The translations under genes were made by a program, and so were the position numbers. From a virus, in IMG/VR virus record IMGVR_UViG_3300017917_003175, positions 1-54,140 of that record: DNA of 54,140 bases. One strand, written 5' to 3'. This document shows, in pieces, positions 8,491 to 17,896 of the stretch (within the stretch, counting starts at the first letter, position 1; each line of letters opens with the position of its first letter). The notes below the pieces were generated by a model. The model was not told the origin of the DNA. It searched no databases and worked only from the letters and a program-made list of their open reading frames with translations.

Positions 8491-9714
8491 TTACGTCCAA
8501 TCTTCAGGTATGTAATTTACTTGTTTTCCTGCTGTGGTAATAGTACCTATATTTTGTGGTGCAGGACGTGCATTCGTGGGAGAACCTGCAGTACCTTGAT
8601 TACTAGGTGAAGAACCATACACAGGTATATCAAATAGTTTTTGTCTCGTTACATTTGTTGAATTATTTAATGCATTTTGTATTGACTGTGACACTTCTTG
8701 TTTTAAGGTTTGTTTTAAATTAATGTTTTTTACACCATTATAAACTCTACCAGCGGTTTGTATTGCACCTAAAATATTTCCCCCTGCAAAATCTTTTACT
8801 GCTCCCCCTGCACTAGCGATTAATCCATCATTTCCTAATATATTTCCATTAGAACCAGGCTGACTTATAGGACTTAACTTTCTATCATATATTGTACCAT
8901 CAGCAAAACCAGTCACTATATTGTTAGGCGATTGACCGTCTAGATTTCCTTGATTATATACAACTGTTTCGTAGTCAATTGTCATATTATTTTCCATAAC
9001 TTCATTGTTAGCATAGGCATAAGTGTCATGTGAAAATGAAGTTATAACCGGATTAATTAAAGTATACGCTATCCAATTATGTTGTTCAAAACCATATACG
9101 GTTATATTTTTAAAGAATGGAATTTTTTTTCCACTTGGATTACTAGGTACACTGGTTTCTCCTATATAACCCCAGTTATCGTCACCTGTTATGCTAGGTT
9201 CGTATTGATTTCTATTATTATAATTAGCTGCTGTAGGACTTATAAGTGATCCGCCACCTCCTATTTCTGTTTGGGTAGCACCACCTCTTGATCCTGAAAA
9301 TACAACTTTAGGTTTAGTACCATCTGCATAGTAATAAGTATAGTACCTGTACCATAGACTATTAATTAAATTACGATTATCATCATGAAATGAAATATCA
9401 ACAGGTTTATAATTTATTTTTGTCTGTATTAATCGTTTTCTATTGTATTGATTTTTTGTTTCGACTGTGAAATCATATGATGGTAATTTTACAGATTTTA
9501 CTAATACACCAAAGTTTGTTGGTTGTGTAGCTGTACTAGGAAATGCACTAGGATTTATGTCAAAATAGACATGGAATAAAAACTTAAACTTAGGTGCGTT
9601 TTGATAATTACCTGAGCGAAACGTTTTACTGGCATGTGTAAAGTCTCTAAGGTAATCGTTGCCGAAGAATCCTCCGGCAACGTCTGTAAGAAATTTTTTA
9701 ATAGCTCCTGGCAT
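8491..9714 (-). CDS. Tail-tube-fold structural protein (baseplate/tube junction candidate)
   Basis: The 407-aa protein shares the texture of phage tail tube proteins. NFGVLVKSVKLPSYDF, then NRKRLIQTKINYKPVDI, then a SFHDDNRNL segment, and later NITVYGFEQHNWIAYTLINP with SFSHDTYAYA, form the strand-rich core. The C-terminal 140 residues are Gly/Asn/Ser-rich and probably extended. It lies directly downstream of gp19 with a 19-base gap. In T4-like phages the tube initiator proteins gp48 and gp54 are tube-like, so such a role is plausible, but I cannot say which. It could instead be a second tube or neck-proximal protein. Confidence 0.55.
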   Translation of the reverse strand: MPGAIKKFLTDVAGGFFGNDYLRDFTHASKTFRSGNYQNAPKFKFLFHVYFDINPSAFPSTATQPTNFGVLVKSVKLPSYDFTVETKNQYNRKRLIQTKINYKPVDISFHDDNRNLINSLWYRYYTYYYADGTKPKVVFSGSRGGATQTEIGGGGSLISPTAANYNNRNQYEPSITGDDNWGYIGETSVPSNPSGKKIPFFKNITVYGFEQHNWIAYTLINPVITSFSHDTYAYANNEVMENNMTIDYETVVYNQGNLDGQSPNNIVTGFADGTIYDRKLSPISQPGSNGNILGNDGLIASAGGAVKDFAGGNILGAIQTAGRVYNGVKNINLKQTLKQEVSQSIQNALNNSTNVTRQKLFDIPVYGSSPSNQGTAGSPTNARPAPQNIGTITTAGKQVNYIPEDWT

Positions 9715-9732
9715 AGGAACCTTTCTTAATTA

Positions 9733-10377
9733 TTAGGTTGTAGCGCCGATACCTGTAGCTGGACCAGTAGCTCCACCAAATGCACGACCAACACTTGTAC
9801 CAACACCTGATGTTAATGGTGCTTGTACTGCATTGTCATAACGTATTGATAATGATATTGTTACAACTTCACTTGTACCATAGTTTAATGTATTATAATT
9901 TGCTGTTTGTAAAAAACATCCATATAATTCCCATGTTTCTAATACTGTCGGGGCCAATGTTCCGTTACCACCATCTAGTATTTGAATATTAGTTTGGAAT
10001 TTATAATCTGCACCAACTGCTGCACTTGCTTGTTCAACAAAATCTAATTGCTTTTGTAATTGTTGTCCTACAGCTTTTGAAATACTTCCACTTGCATCAT
10101 CACGAATATTAACACTCATTGGTTGCCATGCATGTTTACCTGCCAAATACATTGTTGAATTGTATATTGGCATAGTAATTTCTGTAAATTGAACTTGAGG
10201 TCTACTACAGTCAATAACCTGTTTTGTTAGCTCTAAACCGTTAACGGCATCAACTCCAAAATTTAGAAAGTTAACTCTAAATCTAAATTGCAGTTTAGGC
10301 ATCAACAGACCTTGGTTATTACCAGCATTATCTGCTGCAACTGTCATGTTGAATAATGATTGTGAGGCTATTGCCAT
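9733..10377 (-). CDS. 19: Tail tube protein gp19
   Basis: The 214-aa product is slightly longer than T4 gp19 (163 aa). LQFRFRVNFLNFGVD, then PQVQFTEITMPIYNSTMYLAGKH [residues ~55-80] and the W-E-L-Y-G-C-F-L segment are hallmarks of the gp19 fold that stacks into the inner tube. It lies directly after gp18, the usual T4 order, with a late promoter (GATAAATA at 10396) and a strong AGGAG ribosome site, as expected for an abundant structural protein. The Gly/Ala-rich C-terminal 25 residues are an extension. Confidence 0.88.
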   Translation of the reverse strand: MAIASQSLFNMTVAADNAGNNQGLLMPKLQFRFRVNFLNFGVDAVNGLELTKQVIDCSRPQVQFTEITMPIYNSTMYLAGKHAWQPMSVNIRDDASGSISKAVGQQLQKQLDFVEQASAAVGADYKFQTNIQILDGGNGTLAPTVLETWELYGCFLQTANYNTLNYGTSEVVTISLSIRYDNAVQAPLTSGVGTSVGRAFGGATGPATGIGATT

Positions 10378-10395
10378 GTTGTTTCTCCTATCTTA

Positions 10396-10403
10396 TATTT
10401 ATC
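10396..10403 (-). promoter_or_regulatory. Late promoter GATAAATA for gp19
   Basis: The minus strand reads GATAAATATAAG with AGGAG and the gp19 ATG following, 19 bases from box to ATG. Confidence 0.75.
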
Positions 10404-10413
10404 TTTGTAAAAA

Positions 10414-13400
10414 TTATGCACCTGATAACTCACCTGTGTTCAATATTCTAACTGGAATGTAAATGAATTCAGCAGCCTTAACAGGTTCAACTGCAACATC
10501 CACCCAAAGTTCGTTTCTATCTATTCGTGCTGGAGTGTTATTGCTTTCATCACAAACAACTAAGTAATCATATAAACCACGTTTTGCAACTAAATCAATC
10601 ATCAGTGTCTCAACGACGCCTGCAATTTGTTGTCTTGTTAATGGATCATTTGGTTCAAATACAAATGGTCTAGCTGCAATAGTAAGTTGACGACGTATAT
10701 AAGCTACTAATCTTGCAACGTTAGTTCTGTCTAATGCTGACTGACTATTAAAGCTAGTTTTATTACCATAATTTAATAAACCATTACCTGTAAAGAATAC
10801 CATTGGATTAATAAAGTTTAGATATAAAACATCTCTAATTCCTAACCTTGTCTTAATAACTTGGAATTCACCAGTTGTCCTATTTAAATAACCAATACTT
10901 GCAGCATTATCAATAATACCACGACGTGTACCTGCAGCAGCTAACCAAGGATAAGCTATTGTATCATTGCGTAGGAAAGTACGCAACATCATATGACTTG
11001 AAGGAACTGCGACTTCATTACCTGATAAATCAAAAGCTATGCCACTTGGATAGAAAAGACCTAAATAAGTATCTCTAGTAACACAACCAGCTTCGCCTGT
11101 ACTTGTTGCACCTGCTGCATTTGTAGCCCATGCTTGAATATCAGTAGCACTATCTGCTAGTCCCATTGGTGTATCTCCAATGATATAACCAGTTTGCCCA
11201 CGATCATTATTTAATACGACCATATTAGGCTGCATTTCAGGATAATTTGGCGATGCAATTAAGTTAAAGAAATTATCTTCGTCACGTATTTCAACGTTTG
11301 TATCAATCGCACTTCTTAATGAAGCAACAACCATTGCACGTTGTGCTTTTCTTCCCATATATGGTGAACCATTTGATTGAAGTCCTGACACACTTACCCA
11401 AGCATTTGTCTCAGTTGGTAATGATTCTCCTGGAAAGTTTGTATTATTAAAATAATTTGATCTAAATTGTTTAACATTATATCCTGAGCGTCTTGTATTG
11501 AATAATAACATTCCAACTGGATATAAACTATCGTTCGGGGCATCTAAATCAAGATAATTACTTGCTAATAGACTTATTATTGTTGGAATAGGATCATCTG
11601 TTACACTTGTTGTACCATTAGTAGCCCAACGTGCGTCAGCGAATAGCACCCCTGTTGCTGTTGTTTGGTCAGTATTATCAATTAACACCCACTGATCTAC
11701 AGTATCGACATTTTGCCAACGATAAATTACAGGATAATCCTCGAGATTACTAGTGCTAATCCAAATATCTCCATATTCAAGGGCAGTACCATCGCTTTGT
11801 GTTGTTGGCTCACTTGCACTAACTATAGGACCATTTGGGTCTGTAACGTTTGTACCACTAGGTAATGGGAAACCGTTACTGTCATAATCAACGTTTCCAT
11901 AGCCTTTCCATCCTGTTGATGTATTCACCATTATATCAACTTCATCAACCACTGAATAGAACCAGTTAGTATTGTTTGCTGGTTCTGCTACTAGTTGTCC
12001 TTCATTGGCTGTATAAGTAAATTCTCTCCAGTTGCTTAAAGTTGCAAAATGTGCATCTGCTGCTGTTCCTGAAACAATAGTTAATCCCGTCACAGCGCCT
12101 GCGCTTACGGATACAACTTCACAAACTAAATCGTTTGCTGGACTAGTACCTCCTAAATCAGTACCTAAAAATGTAACTTGATCTCCTACTACAAATCCTG
12201 ATCCTGCATCTCCAAAAGTATTTGGATCAAGAAAATAATTGTTATATCTACTAGTAACATTAATTGTTAAATCAATTCCAACACCTGTAGTTGAATCGAA
12301 AGCAACTCCGCTGTAATTAAAATTTACACTTGAACCATATTTTACTCCAGGCGTTGTTCCTATTATAAAACCAGCTTCTGTCAAAATATTATTACTTATA
12401 CCAGTATTGGGATCATAATCATTAAGTCCAAATTCCCCTCCAACTGTATGAGTTATTTGAATTGCTCCATCAGTTGTAACTTCAGCACTTGAATATGGAA
12501 TATTTGCAGCTGCCCAAGCTGTTACAAAATCAGTAGCATCACTATTATCTGGTATGGACACCGTATATGGACCCAAACTAGTTGAAGAATTAGGTTCCGT
12601 AGTAAAAACTTGTAGTGTATACGGCCCATTAGTAAATGAAGGATTTGTTACATCTCCTGTTATAACTGTGGGTCCTGTTGCATAACGCTTCCATAAAAAA
12701 ACTGGACTTAAATTATAATTTCCATTAAAACCATATTGTGCGTATATTGTATTAATTGGAATAGCTTGCCCACCTGTGCTATCCAATTGAACTGTGGCAG
12801 TAGCATCACTTGTAGCCAATGTCATTTCTTTATCCTGCCATACTCCTAAAGCAGAGTTATACACTAAAACAGACGGTAATAAACCAGTACCGTTTACCTT
12901 TATCCATACTGCACCACTAGGAGCAGGATAAGTTTGACCAGTTGTCCATAATGGTTGTTGTGCTGCTGTACCATAAACTAATTTTGGTTGATAATAAGTT
13001 CCTGCTAGGATACCTAAAGCTGTTAATAAACCTGCAGTCCCACTTGCTATAGTAATTGAATTTTGTGTTGAAGGTAAACTTTCAGGGAAACTAGAATAGA
13101 TACATAATTTTCCACTTTGAACTCCTGCTGTGAGATATAGGTAACCTAAATTATTAATTGTAGTTGCTACGTCATTAACTGTTTGACCACCACTTATAGT
13201 AATTGTTGTAGTTACACTCCCACTAGGCTGTTGCATCTGTATTGTAAATGTTCCAGCAACTAAGGTTGGGTTACTTGCAGTACTAATTACTGTTGGAGTG
13301 TCATTAAGCCATTCATAAGTACCTAAACCAACCCATTGGTTACTTGTATTTTTATAAAAATACTGTCTACTAGAAGTATTAGCGGGATCATTATAGCTTG

Positions 13401-13971
13401 GTATAGCATTTACTGCATAATCTCCAATATTACCTATACTATTGATAGGAAAACCTGCAGATAAGTTAGAGCTATCTGTTATTACAATAGGAGTTTGTAA
13501 TTCAAATGTTTGTGTTACAGCATTAAATTCATAAATACCCCAAGTCGAAGTTGTTGTATCTAACCAGTATGTATTGTTATCTGGTGCACCAGTTGGTCTT
13601 CCAGTTTGTCCTACTAAACTTGCTAAGTCTATATCAGCACGTAGAACATAACAACGATTACTAACACCAAGCAAACTATAAGCTGCTAACAGGCCATATT
13701 CGTTTAATTCATAACCCTGAATTGGAGTACCATTAGTCGATGTATAGAAAAATGGATTTCCGTATAATGTAACTAAATCACGTTGACTTGTTACTTGATA
13801 TAGTTTATTTGCATTAGCAGCGGTAGTAGCTGCTGCTACACCCACCCCATTAGGGTCTGCTTTGTTTTGCGCTGTTGCTAATAAAACCAGTGGAACTGAA
13901 GTTGATCCACCTGGTAAATATTGGCTTTGGTCAATGATAGTTACTTCTACGCCTGGTGATGTTAATGCCAT
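10414..13971 (-). CDS. 18: Tail sheath protein gp18, greatly enlarged
   Basis: The C-terminal 300 residues are classical T4-type sheath: GIIDNAASIGYLNRTT, VARLVAYIRRQL, then VVETLMIDLVAKRGLYDYLV with VCDESNNTPARIDRNELWVD and the terminal EFIYIPVRILNTGEL. The N-terminus (MALTSPGVEVTIIDQSQY) is also typical. T4 gp18 is 659 aa; this protein is 1,185. The excess lies mainly between about residues 140 and 750 and is a Thr/Ser/Gly-rich beta-type insertion, probably surface-exposed domains on the contractile sheath. Transcription is from TATAAATA at 14022, with an AGGAAG ribosome site. Confidence 0.95.
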   Translation of the reverse strand: MALTSPGVEVTIIDQSQYLPGGSTSVPLVLLATAQNKADPNGVGVAAATTAANANKLYQVTSQRDLVTLYGNPFFYTSTNGTPIQGYELNEYGLLAAYSLLGVSNRCYVLRADIDLASLVGQTGRPTGAPDNNTYWLDTTTSTWGIYEFNAVTQTFELQTPIVITDSSNLSAGFPINSIGNIGDYAVNAIPSYNDPANTSSRQYFYKNTSNQWVGLGTYEWLNDTPTVISTASNPTLVAGTFTIQMQQPSGSVTTTITISGGQTVNDVATTINNLGYLYLTAGVQSGKLCIYSSFPESLPSTQNSITIASGTAGLLTALGILAGTYYQPKLVYGTAAQQPLWTTGQTYPAPSGAVWIKVNGTGLLPSVLVYNSALGVWQDKEMTLATSDATATVQLDSTGGQAIPINTIYAQYGFNGNYNLSPVFLWKRYATGPTVITGDVTNPSFTNGPYTLQVFTTEPNSSTSLGPYTVSIPDNSDATDFVTAWAAANIPYSSAEVTTDGAIQITHTVGGEFGLNDYDPNTGISNNILTEAGFIIGTTPGVKYGSSVNFNYSGVAFDSTTGVGIDLTINVTSRYNNYFLDPNTFGDAGSGFVVGDQVTFLGTDLGGTSPANDLVCEVVSVSAGAVTGLTIVSGTAADAHFATLSNWREFTYTANEGQLVAEPANNTNWFYSVVDEVDIMVNTSTGWKGYGNVDYDSNGFPLPSGTNVTDPNGPIVSASEPTTQSDGTALEYGDIWISTSNLEDYPVIYRWQNVDTVDQWVLIDNTDQTTATGVLFADARWATNGTTSVTDDPIPTIISLLASNYLDLDAPNDSLYPVGMLLFNTRRSGYNVKQFRSNYFNNTNFPGESLPTETNAWVSVSGLQSNGSPYMGRKAQRAMVVASLRSAIDTNVEIRDEDNFFNLIASPNYPEMQPNMVVLNNDRGQTGYIIGDTPMGLADSATDIQAWATNAAGATSTGEAGCVTRDTYLGLFYPSGIAFDLSGNEVAVPSSHMMLRTFLRNDTIAYPWLAAAGTRRGIIDNAASIGYLNRTTGEFQVIKTRLGIRDVLYLNFINPMVFFTGNGLLNYGNKTSFNSQSALDRTNVARLVAYIRRQLTIAARPFVFEPNDPLTRQQIAGVVETLMIDLVAKRGLYDYLVVCDESNNTPARIDRNELWVDVAVEPVKAAEFIYIPVRILNTGELSGA

Positions 13972-14021
13972 TTTGTTCTTCCTTTTGTAAAATTATGAGG
14001 TTTACTACCTGTTTATAAAGT

Positions 14022-14029
14022 TATTTATA
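14022..14029 (-). promoter_or_regulatory. Perfect T4-type late promoter TATAAATA for gp18
   Basis: The minus strand reads TATAAATA exactly, about 50 bases before the gp18 ATG at 13971. The 13972-14210 gap also holds the palindrome CCTTCGAAGG at 14060 and an AGGAG-preceded five-codon mini-ORF (ATG at 14156) ahead of the HNH gene. Confidence 0.8.
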
Positions 14030-14210
14030 GATATTTTTAAAAAACACTGGTTTACCGTACCTTCGAAGGCAGGGACACGAAAATGGAATAAATAAAAATG
14101 AGGATCGCGGATTTGAACAATTTCACCCTCTCTAATATTACAAGGAGCAATCAGCATGACATGGCGGTGAGGGTGCTAGTACAGGACCTAAAAACACAAA
14201 AGAGGGTCAT

Positions 14211-14561
14211 GTGATTAAACGTCCTATTTGTAAAAAGTGCAATAAGAACTTTTGCGCTATTAATTACAAACGAAATGATGTTACTCATTACCGTAGCATA
14301 TGTGATGAGTGTGGTAGGAAGAAAAACAAACTTAAACCACAAAAGCCTAATTGGACAAAAAGTAATTATAGAAAAAAAACCACATGTGACTTATGTGGTT
14401 TTATAAGTTTATACCAAACACAAATGTTAGTTTTTCACATAGACGGAAATTTAACTAATATTTCACTTAACAACTTAAGGACAATTTGTTTAAATTGTGT
14501 TGAAGTAGTAAAAAAGAAAAACGTATTATGGAAACGCGGAGATCTACAAGTTGATTATTGA
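14211..14561 (+). CDS. HNH endonuclease-like zinc protein
   Basis: The 116-aa product has two zinc-type knuckles before the HNH core (CKKC near residue 8, CDEC near residue 31), CDLCGF near residue 59, and a core reading VFHIDGNLTNISLNNLRTIC followed by LNC. H-x-D-G-N with N-N-L-x-x-L/I-C is the betabeta-alpha metal nuclease signature. Small free-standing HNH proteins of this type are common in T4-like phages, as homing nucleases or packaging-associated nickases. The start is GTG with GAGG five bases upstream; the frame is open back to 14160. It is a lone plus-strand gene between two minus-strand genes and overlaps the dNMP kinase end by 18 bases, consistent with a mobile insertion. Confidence 0.75.
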   Translation: MIKRPICKKCNKNFCAINYKRNDVTHYRSICDECGRKKNKLKPQKPNWTKSNYRKKTTCDLCGFISLYQTQMLVFHIDGNLTNISLNNLRTICLNCVEVVKKKNVLWKRGDLQVDY

Positions 14562-15176
14562 ATCAATTTGTTTATGTAGTTCATCAATTGTTTTATTATT
14601 GTCTATATAAAAGTCATAATCTAATCCTACGCTACTATACTCACTGGCATGTACATTATGTTGATCAAGTATAGGTTTTGCGAGAGCCCAACCAATTGCA
14701 TTAGGTCCTTTGTTATAGTTTATTGCGTCATCATACCATACAGGTCTGGGTCCACGTTCTACTCTGCAAGTTATTCCACCTACTTTTTTAATGGCTTCAA
14801 TTTCATTTTTAAATCTACAGTCTGTGATAACAACATTATCTACTGTATTTTTTAACTTATGCTCAACACTTGCTACCCAAATATCTGAATGAAATGCATT
14901 GCGTCCAACTTCAGTGCCCCAATGTTGAAGTACCCATCTTGGAGTAAGATTTGGAATCTTAAGTCTTTCAGCCCACCATGTATCTACCGTATCTCTCCAT
15001 TCTCTACTACTTTTAGTAGTACCTTCTAATAATTCACGATTCCAATTAAAAATAACAGATACAGCATCTTTTAATGATCCTGCAAAACTTAATCTTTTAA
15101 AACCATGAAATGTACAAACATAATCTGCAATTGTGTCCTTACCCGAACCGATAAAACCTGTTATTCCCAATATCAT
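14544..15176 (-). CDS. 1: Deoxynucleoside monophosphate kinase (gp1-like)
   Basis: A P-loop kinase of 210 aa (T4 gp1 is 241). Walker A is GFIGSGKDT at residues 7-15, where the D after K is typical of dNMP kinases. A conserved WRDTVDTWWAER region, a LQHWGTEVGR motif and VVITDCRFKNE (the substrate or lid region in this family) follow. It phosphorylates dNMPs to dNDPs to supply phage DNA synthesis in the cytoplasm. It has its own sigma-70-type promoter (15201) and a GGAG ribosome site, so it is expressed early although surrounded by late genes. Confidence 0.85.
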   Translation of the reverse strand: MILGITGFIGSGKDTIADYVCTFHGFKRLSFAGSLKDAVSVIFNWNRELLEGTTKSSREWRDTVDTWWAERLKIPNLTPRWVLQHWGTEVGRNAFHSDIWVASVEHKLKNTVDNVVITDCRFKNEIEAIKKVGGITCRVERGPRPVWYDDAINYNKGPNAIGWALAKPILDQHNVHASEYSSVGLDYDFYIDNNKTIDELHKQIDSIINL

Positions 15177-15200
15177 GTGTCACTCCTGTGATAGTTGAGT

Positions 15201-15229
15201 ATAATATAATTTTGTAAAGAAACTGTAAA
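15201..15229 (-). promoter_or_regulatory. Sigma-70-type promoter for dNMP kinase
   Basis: TTTACA at 15224-15229, 17-base spacer, TATTAT at 15201-15206 on the minus strand, 25 bases before the ATG. Confidence 0.6.
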
Positions 15230-15238
15230 GAACTTAGG

Positions 15239-16024
15239 TTAACCTTGTACCCATGTCAGGGGCTGGCTGGCGTCTTGATATTTACGTAAATCATCGAGTA
15301 ATGTTTCTTGTAGTGCTTTTGATTCAGCTTTCATAGCAGTGCCATTAAGAGTAGTACCTCCTCCAGGCCCAGCAATTGTGCCAAATTTTTCACGTGCCTC
15401 ACCTATAATACCCTTTAAAACAGCAAGTGTGAAATCTCCAATCCAAACACCTGCACCTGGATCTTGAAGCAATTCAACAACTGGTCTTTGTATATCTGCC
15501 CAAATTAAAATTCTTTCTCCAGTGCCTTTAAAGTCACGAACAACTTTTAAGACTTTCGTAACAGGATTAAATGTATAAGTAACATACCCACCAAACATAC
15601 GTGCTGCTAACTCAACATAACCTGCATAAAAATCGTAAGTAGCCATGCCCCCTGTGTAATTATAATTTAACAAATACGTATTTAAAATAGCACTACTAAA
15701 AGGATCAAATGAACTTGAACTAGGCCCTGTTTCTAATCCAACAGTGCGTCTAAAAAGAGCCCTTACATTTATAAATTCACTTGGTAATGTGTAAGTATCA
15801 ACATTTTTAATTACTGTAAATAAAGTATATGATTCAATGTTAGCATTTTGTGCTCTTTGACGATAAAGTTTTATTGCATAATTAAATGCAGCTTCATAAT
15901 GTTGCGGATCCAATTCAATATCAATTATACCATCACCTAAACGAAGGCGTATATTGTTAAAAAGTGCTTCTTTAAGTTCTTCTTCATTCAAATTAGTTGG
16001 GGTAGATAGTATGCTTGCGACCAT
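15239..16024 (-). CDS. Neck-type structural protein (gp13-like)
   Basis: The 261-aa product begins with a helical region ELKEALFNNIRLRLGDGIID, IELDPQHYEAAFNYAIKLYR. This resembles the start of T4 gp13 (ELKDYILRRLGAPIINVEL), the neck protein that with gp14 seals the portal vertex. The end (AREKFGTIAGPGGGTTLNG) is a strongly conserved block in marine T4-like structural proteins. T4 gp13 is 309 aa. It has a late promoter at 16043 and an AGGA site. The match to gp13 is by N-terminal pattern only, so another connector or structural role is possible. Confidence 0.55.
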   Translation of the reverse strand: MVASILSTPTNLNEEELKEALFNNIRLRLGDGIIDIELDPQHYEAAFNYAIKLYRQRAQNANIESYTLFTVIKNVDTYTLPSEFINVRALFRRTVGLETGPSSSSFDPFSSAILNTYLLNYNYTGGMATYDFYAGYVELAARMFGGYVTYTFNPVTKVLKVVRDFKGTGERILIWADIQRPVVELLQDPGAGVWIGDFTLAVLKGIIGEAREKFGTIAGPGGGTTLNGTAMKAESKALQETLLDDLRKYQDASQPLTWVQG

Positions 16025-16042
16025 TTGATTATCCTGTTTTAT

Positions 16043-16050
16043 TATTTATC
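16043..16050 (-). promoter_or_regulatory. Late promoter GATAAATA for the neck-like gene
   Basis: GATAAATAAT on the minus strand, 18 bases before the ATG at 16024. Confidence 0.72.
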
Positions 16051-16057
16051 AGGATTT

Positions 16058-16498
16058 TTAAAGATCACCTTGTTTTCTATTTTCACTATACCAAGTATCA
16101 AATTGACCACCTGGATATCTTGACTTTAATTTTTCAACATTCTCTGAAATTACATCATTTGGATCTAAATCAAGTGCCCTGCATGTATTAATCCAATACC
16201 AAATAATATCACCTAGTTCTCTTTTCATATGAAATACTGTTTCGTCTGTGAGCGGTTTACCTTGGAATGTGATTTTCTTTATGACTTCCATAAGCTCACC
16301 TGACTCAGAACACAGTCCCATAGCACCAGTCAGCATAAGTGGAACATTTACACTGGGACCATGTTGTTTATTATCGAAATCATAATTGCCATCAATTATA
16401 TCTAATCTATTCATAAAAGTGGTTAAATCATTACTAGCTTCACTTGTTACCTCTTTTACGAATTCAGAATATTTATTTAAGTCTATTTTTTTTGTCAT
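16058..16498 (-). CDS. MazG-like nucleoside triphosphate pyrophosphohydrolase
   Basis: A 146-aa all-alpha NTP pyrophosphatase. The first metal motif is ESGELMEVIKK (E-x-x-E) and the second is RELGDIIWYW (E-x-x-D), separated by about 30 residues, as in MazG/dUTPase-superfamily enzymes. Phages use such enzymes to cleanse or rebalance nucleotide pools or to alter ppGpp-type signalling; the substrate here is unknown. It overlaps the 70-aa gene by 26 bases and belongs to the early operon started at 17897. Confidence 0.8.
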   Translation of the reverse strand: MTKKIDLNKYSEFVKEVTSEASNDLTTFMNRLDIIDGNYDFDNKQHGPSVNVPLMLTGAMGLCSESGELMEVIKKITFQGKPLTDETVFHMKRELGDIIWYWINTCRALDLDPNDVISENVEKLKSRYPGGQFDTWYSENRKQGDL

Positions 16499-16685
16499 TT
16501 ACTAAGTCCTCAAACATTTTGATTGCTCCTTTACATCCTAGTGTGCTTACAAATATTTCATCGGTGCGTTGTAACATAGCACATGCTAGCATAAGTAATT
16601 CACTTGAATCATCTACCATTTGTATTGATTGGTCAATTATATTCATTAACTCAACCATTCTTTCTTTTATTTGTCCTTGGTCCAT
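16473..16685 (-). CDS. Small conserved helical protein (70 aa)
   Basis: I cannot assign a function. The product is almost entirely helical and amphipathic (KERMVELMNIIDQSIQMV) with two cysteines (LACAML and LGCKGA). Start and upstream stop overlap as TAATG, and the 3' end overlaps the MazG-like gene, so the three genes are translationally coupled. Confidence 0.55.
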   Translation of the reverse strand: MDQGQIKERMVELMNIIDQSIQMVDDSSELLMLACAMLQRTDEIFVSTLGCKGAIKMFEDLVNDKKNRLK

Positions 16686-17866
16686 TAGAATGCCTTTAAA
16701 ATCAACATATCATCGTTGAACCTACCATTTGGATTAGTTGCAACTGCTTTTATACTAGTAAAATATTTACGTGCAGCAGGCTTACTTCCCATAATTTCTT
16801 TAATCTGTTCACTAGGTTTACGTAAAGTTTTTACTTCACTTAATTTAGTGCAAAAACCTAAAATAGTGTTACCTTTTACTGTAAATGTTTTACTGTATTC
16901 GTCAGCAACGTAATGATGCAATTTGCGTTTGGCAGTATCATAGACCCAAGCTTCACTTGCTCCATGCAATTTGATAGGATGTAAACTTACTAAATCTAAC
17001 TTTGTAGCATCATCCTTAAATTGTTTACAAAATTTTAGCTTTGAAACAATTTTTTCAATTGGTATTGGTTTACGCTTTCTAGGCGCTTTACTTGCTTTTT
17101 TAACACTTACATATGCATTTAAATCAGAAATTAGTTGTTCAATAAACTTAATAATATTTTTAATTTGTGGTTTACTATAATGGCTATAAGCTTGTACTAA
17201 TTGCGAATCTTTACCTTCAAGCACAAGTTCAAACTCTGTAAGTTTTTTCTTCCACACTTCTGTAAGAATACTTATATGTTGTGGTAATACATTCTTTTTA
17301 GCAACTTCATCTATGGGGCGCAAATTATGTTTTAGATTAGCACCTGATGTAATAAACTCATCAAATAACCCTTCAAGTTCACCACCTGCCTCTTTCGCCT
17401 TTTCTTTCATTACTTCTTGTACATTTTTACGAAGGCTTTCAGACTTTTCAACTTTTTGTTTACCAGTTGAGGATGTTCTAATTTCAGGTTTATAAACTGC
17501 TTTTAGTAATCGACTAGTCTCGTTTTGCAACGTCATCGTTTCATGTTCAGTAAGTTCTAGACCGCGCAGTGTCATTCTTGCTAACCAACATATGGTTGGT
17601 ATTAGTTCCGCTTCATCAACTTTACGAAGCAATTTTGCATCTGCTTCACGATTGTTTAATTCGAGGTATTGGCATAATAGTTCTTTAGCATCTTTACGTG
17701 CATAAAAACGATTATACCATGTGAATGCTTTGGCAAGTAATACACCTCTGTTTTCTATGTCAGCATCAAAAACAGGTTCATTACCAAAGTATTTGGTGTC
17801 GGGATCCTTTGGGTCAAGTGACTTAACACTAATTACTACTGATGTTGCTTTGATTTTTTTACGCAT
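16685..17866 (-). CDS. Early protein of unknown function (393 aa)
   Basis: No family recognised with confidence. The N-terminal 120 residues are mixed alpha/beta, residues 110-260 are strongly helical and Lys/Glu-rich, and a basic patch KAPRKRKPIPIEKIV near residue 255 could bind nucleic acid. The C-terminal region (EAWVYDTAKRKLHHY, then VKGNTILGF) suggests a small beta domain. It is expressed from one of the near-perfect early promoters, has an AGGA site, and heads an operon with the 70-aa gene and the MazG-like gene. The early timing argues for a host-takeover or nucleic-acid role rather than a virion one. Confidence 0.5.
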   Translation of the reverse strand: MRKKIKATSVVISVKSLDPKDPDTKYFGNEPVFDADIENRGVLLAKAFTWYNRFYARKDAKELLCQYLELNNREADAKLLRKVDEAELIPTICWLARMTLRGLELTEHETMTLQNETSRLLKAVYKPEIRTSSTGKQKVEKSESLRKNVQEVMKEKAKEAGGELEGLFDEFITSGANLKHNLRPIDEVAKKNVLPQHISILTEVWKKKLTEFELVLEGKDSQLVQAYSHYSKPQIKNIIKFIEQLISDLNAYVSVKKASKAPRKRKPIPIEKIVSKLKFCKQFKDDATKLDLVSLHPIKLHGASEAWVYDTAKRKLHHYVADEYSKTFTVKGNTILGFCTKLSEVKTLRKPSEQIKEIMGSKPAARKYFTSIKAVATNPNGRFNDDMLILKAF

Positions 17867-17896
17867 TTTTTATCCTAGATTAACCAATATTTAGCT

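Noticed and set aside
14100-14150. Possible tRNA on the minus strand (TTCAAATCC resembles a T-loop)
   Set aside because: The flanking bases do not form a T-stem and no acceptor, D or anticodon stems could be drawn.
16685-17866. 393-aa gene as large terminase or other known enzyme
   Set aside because: No Walker A, Walker B or nuclease motif is present, it is shorter than gp17, and its promoter is early, not late.
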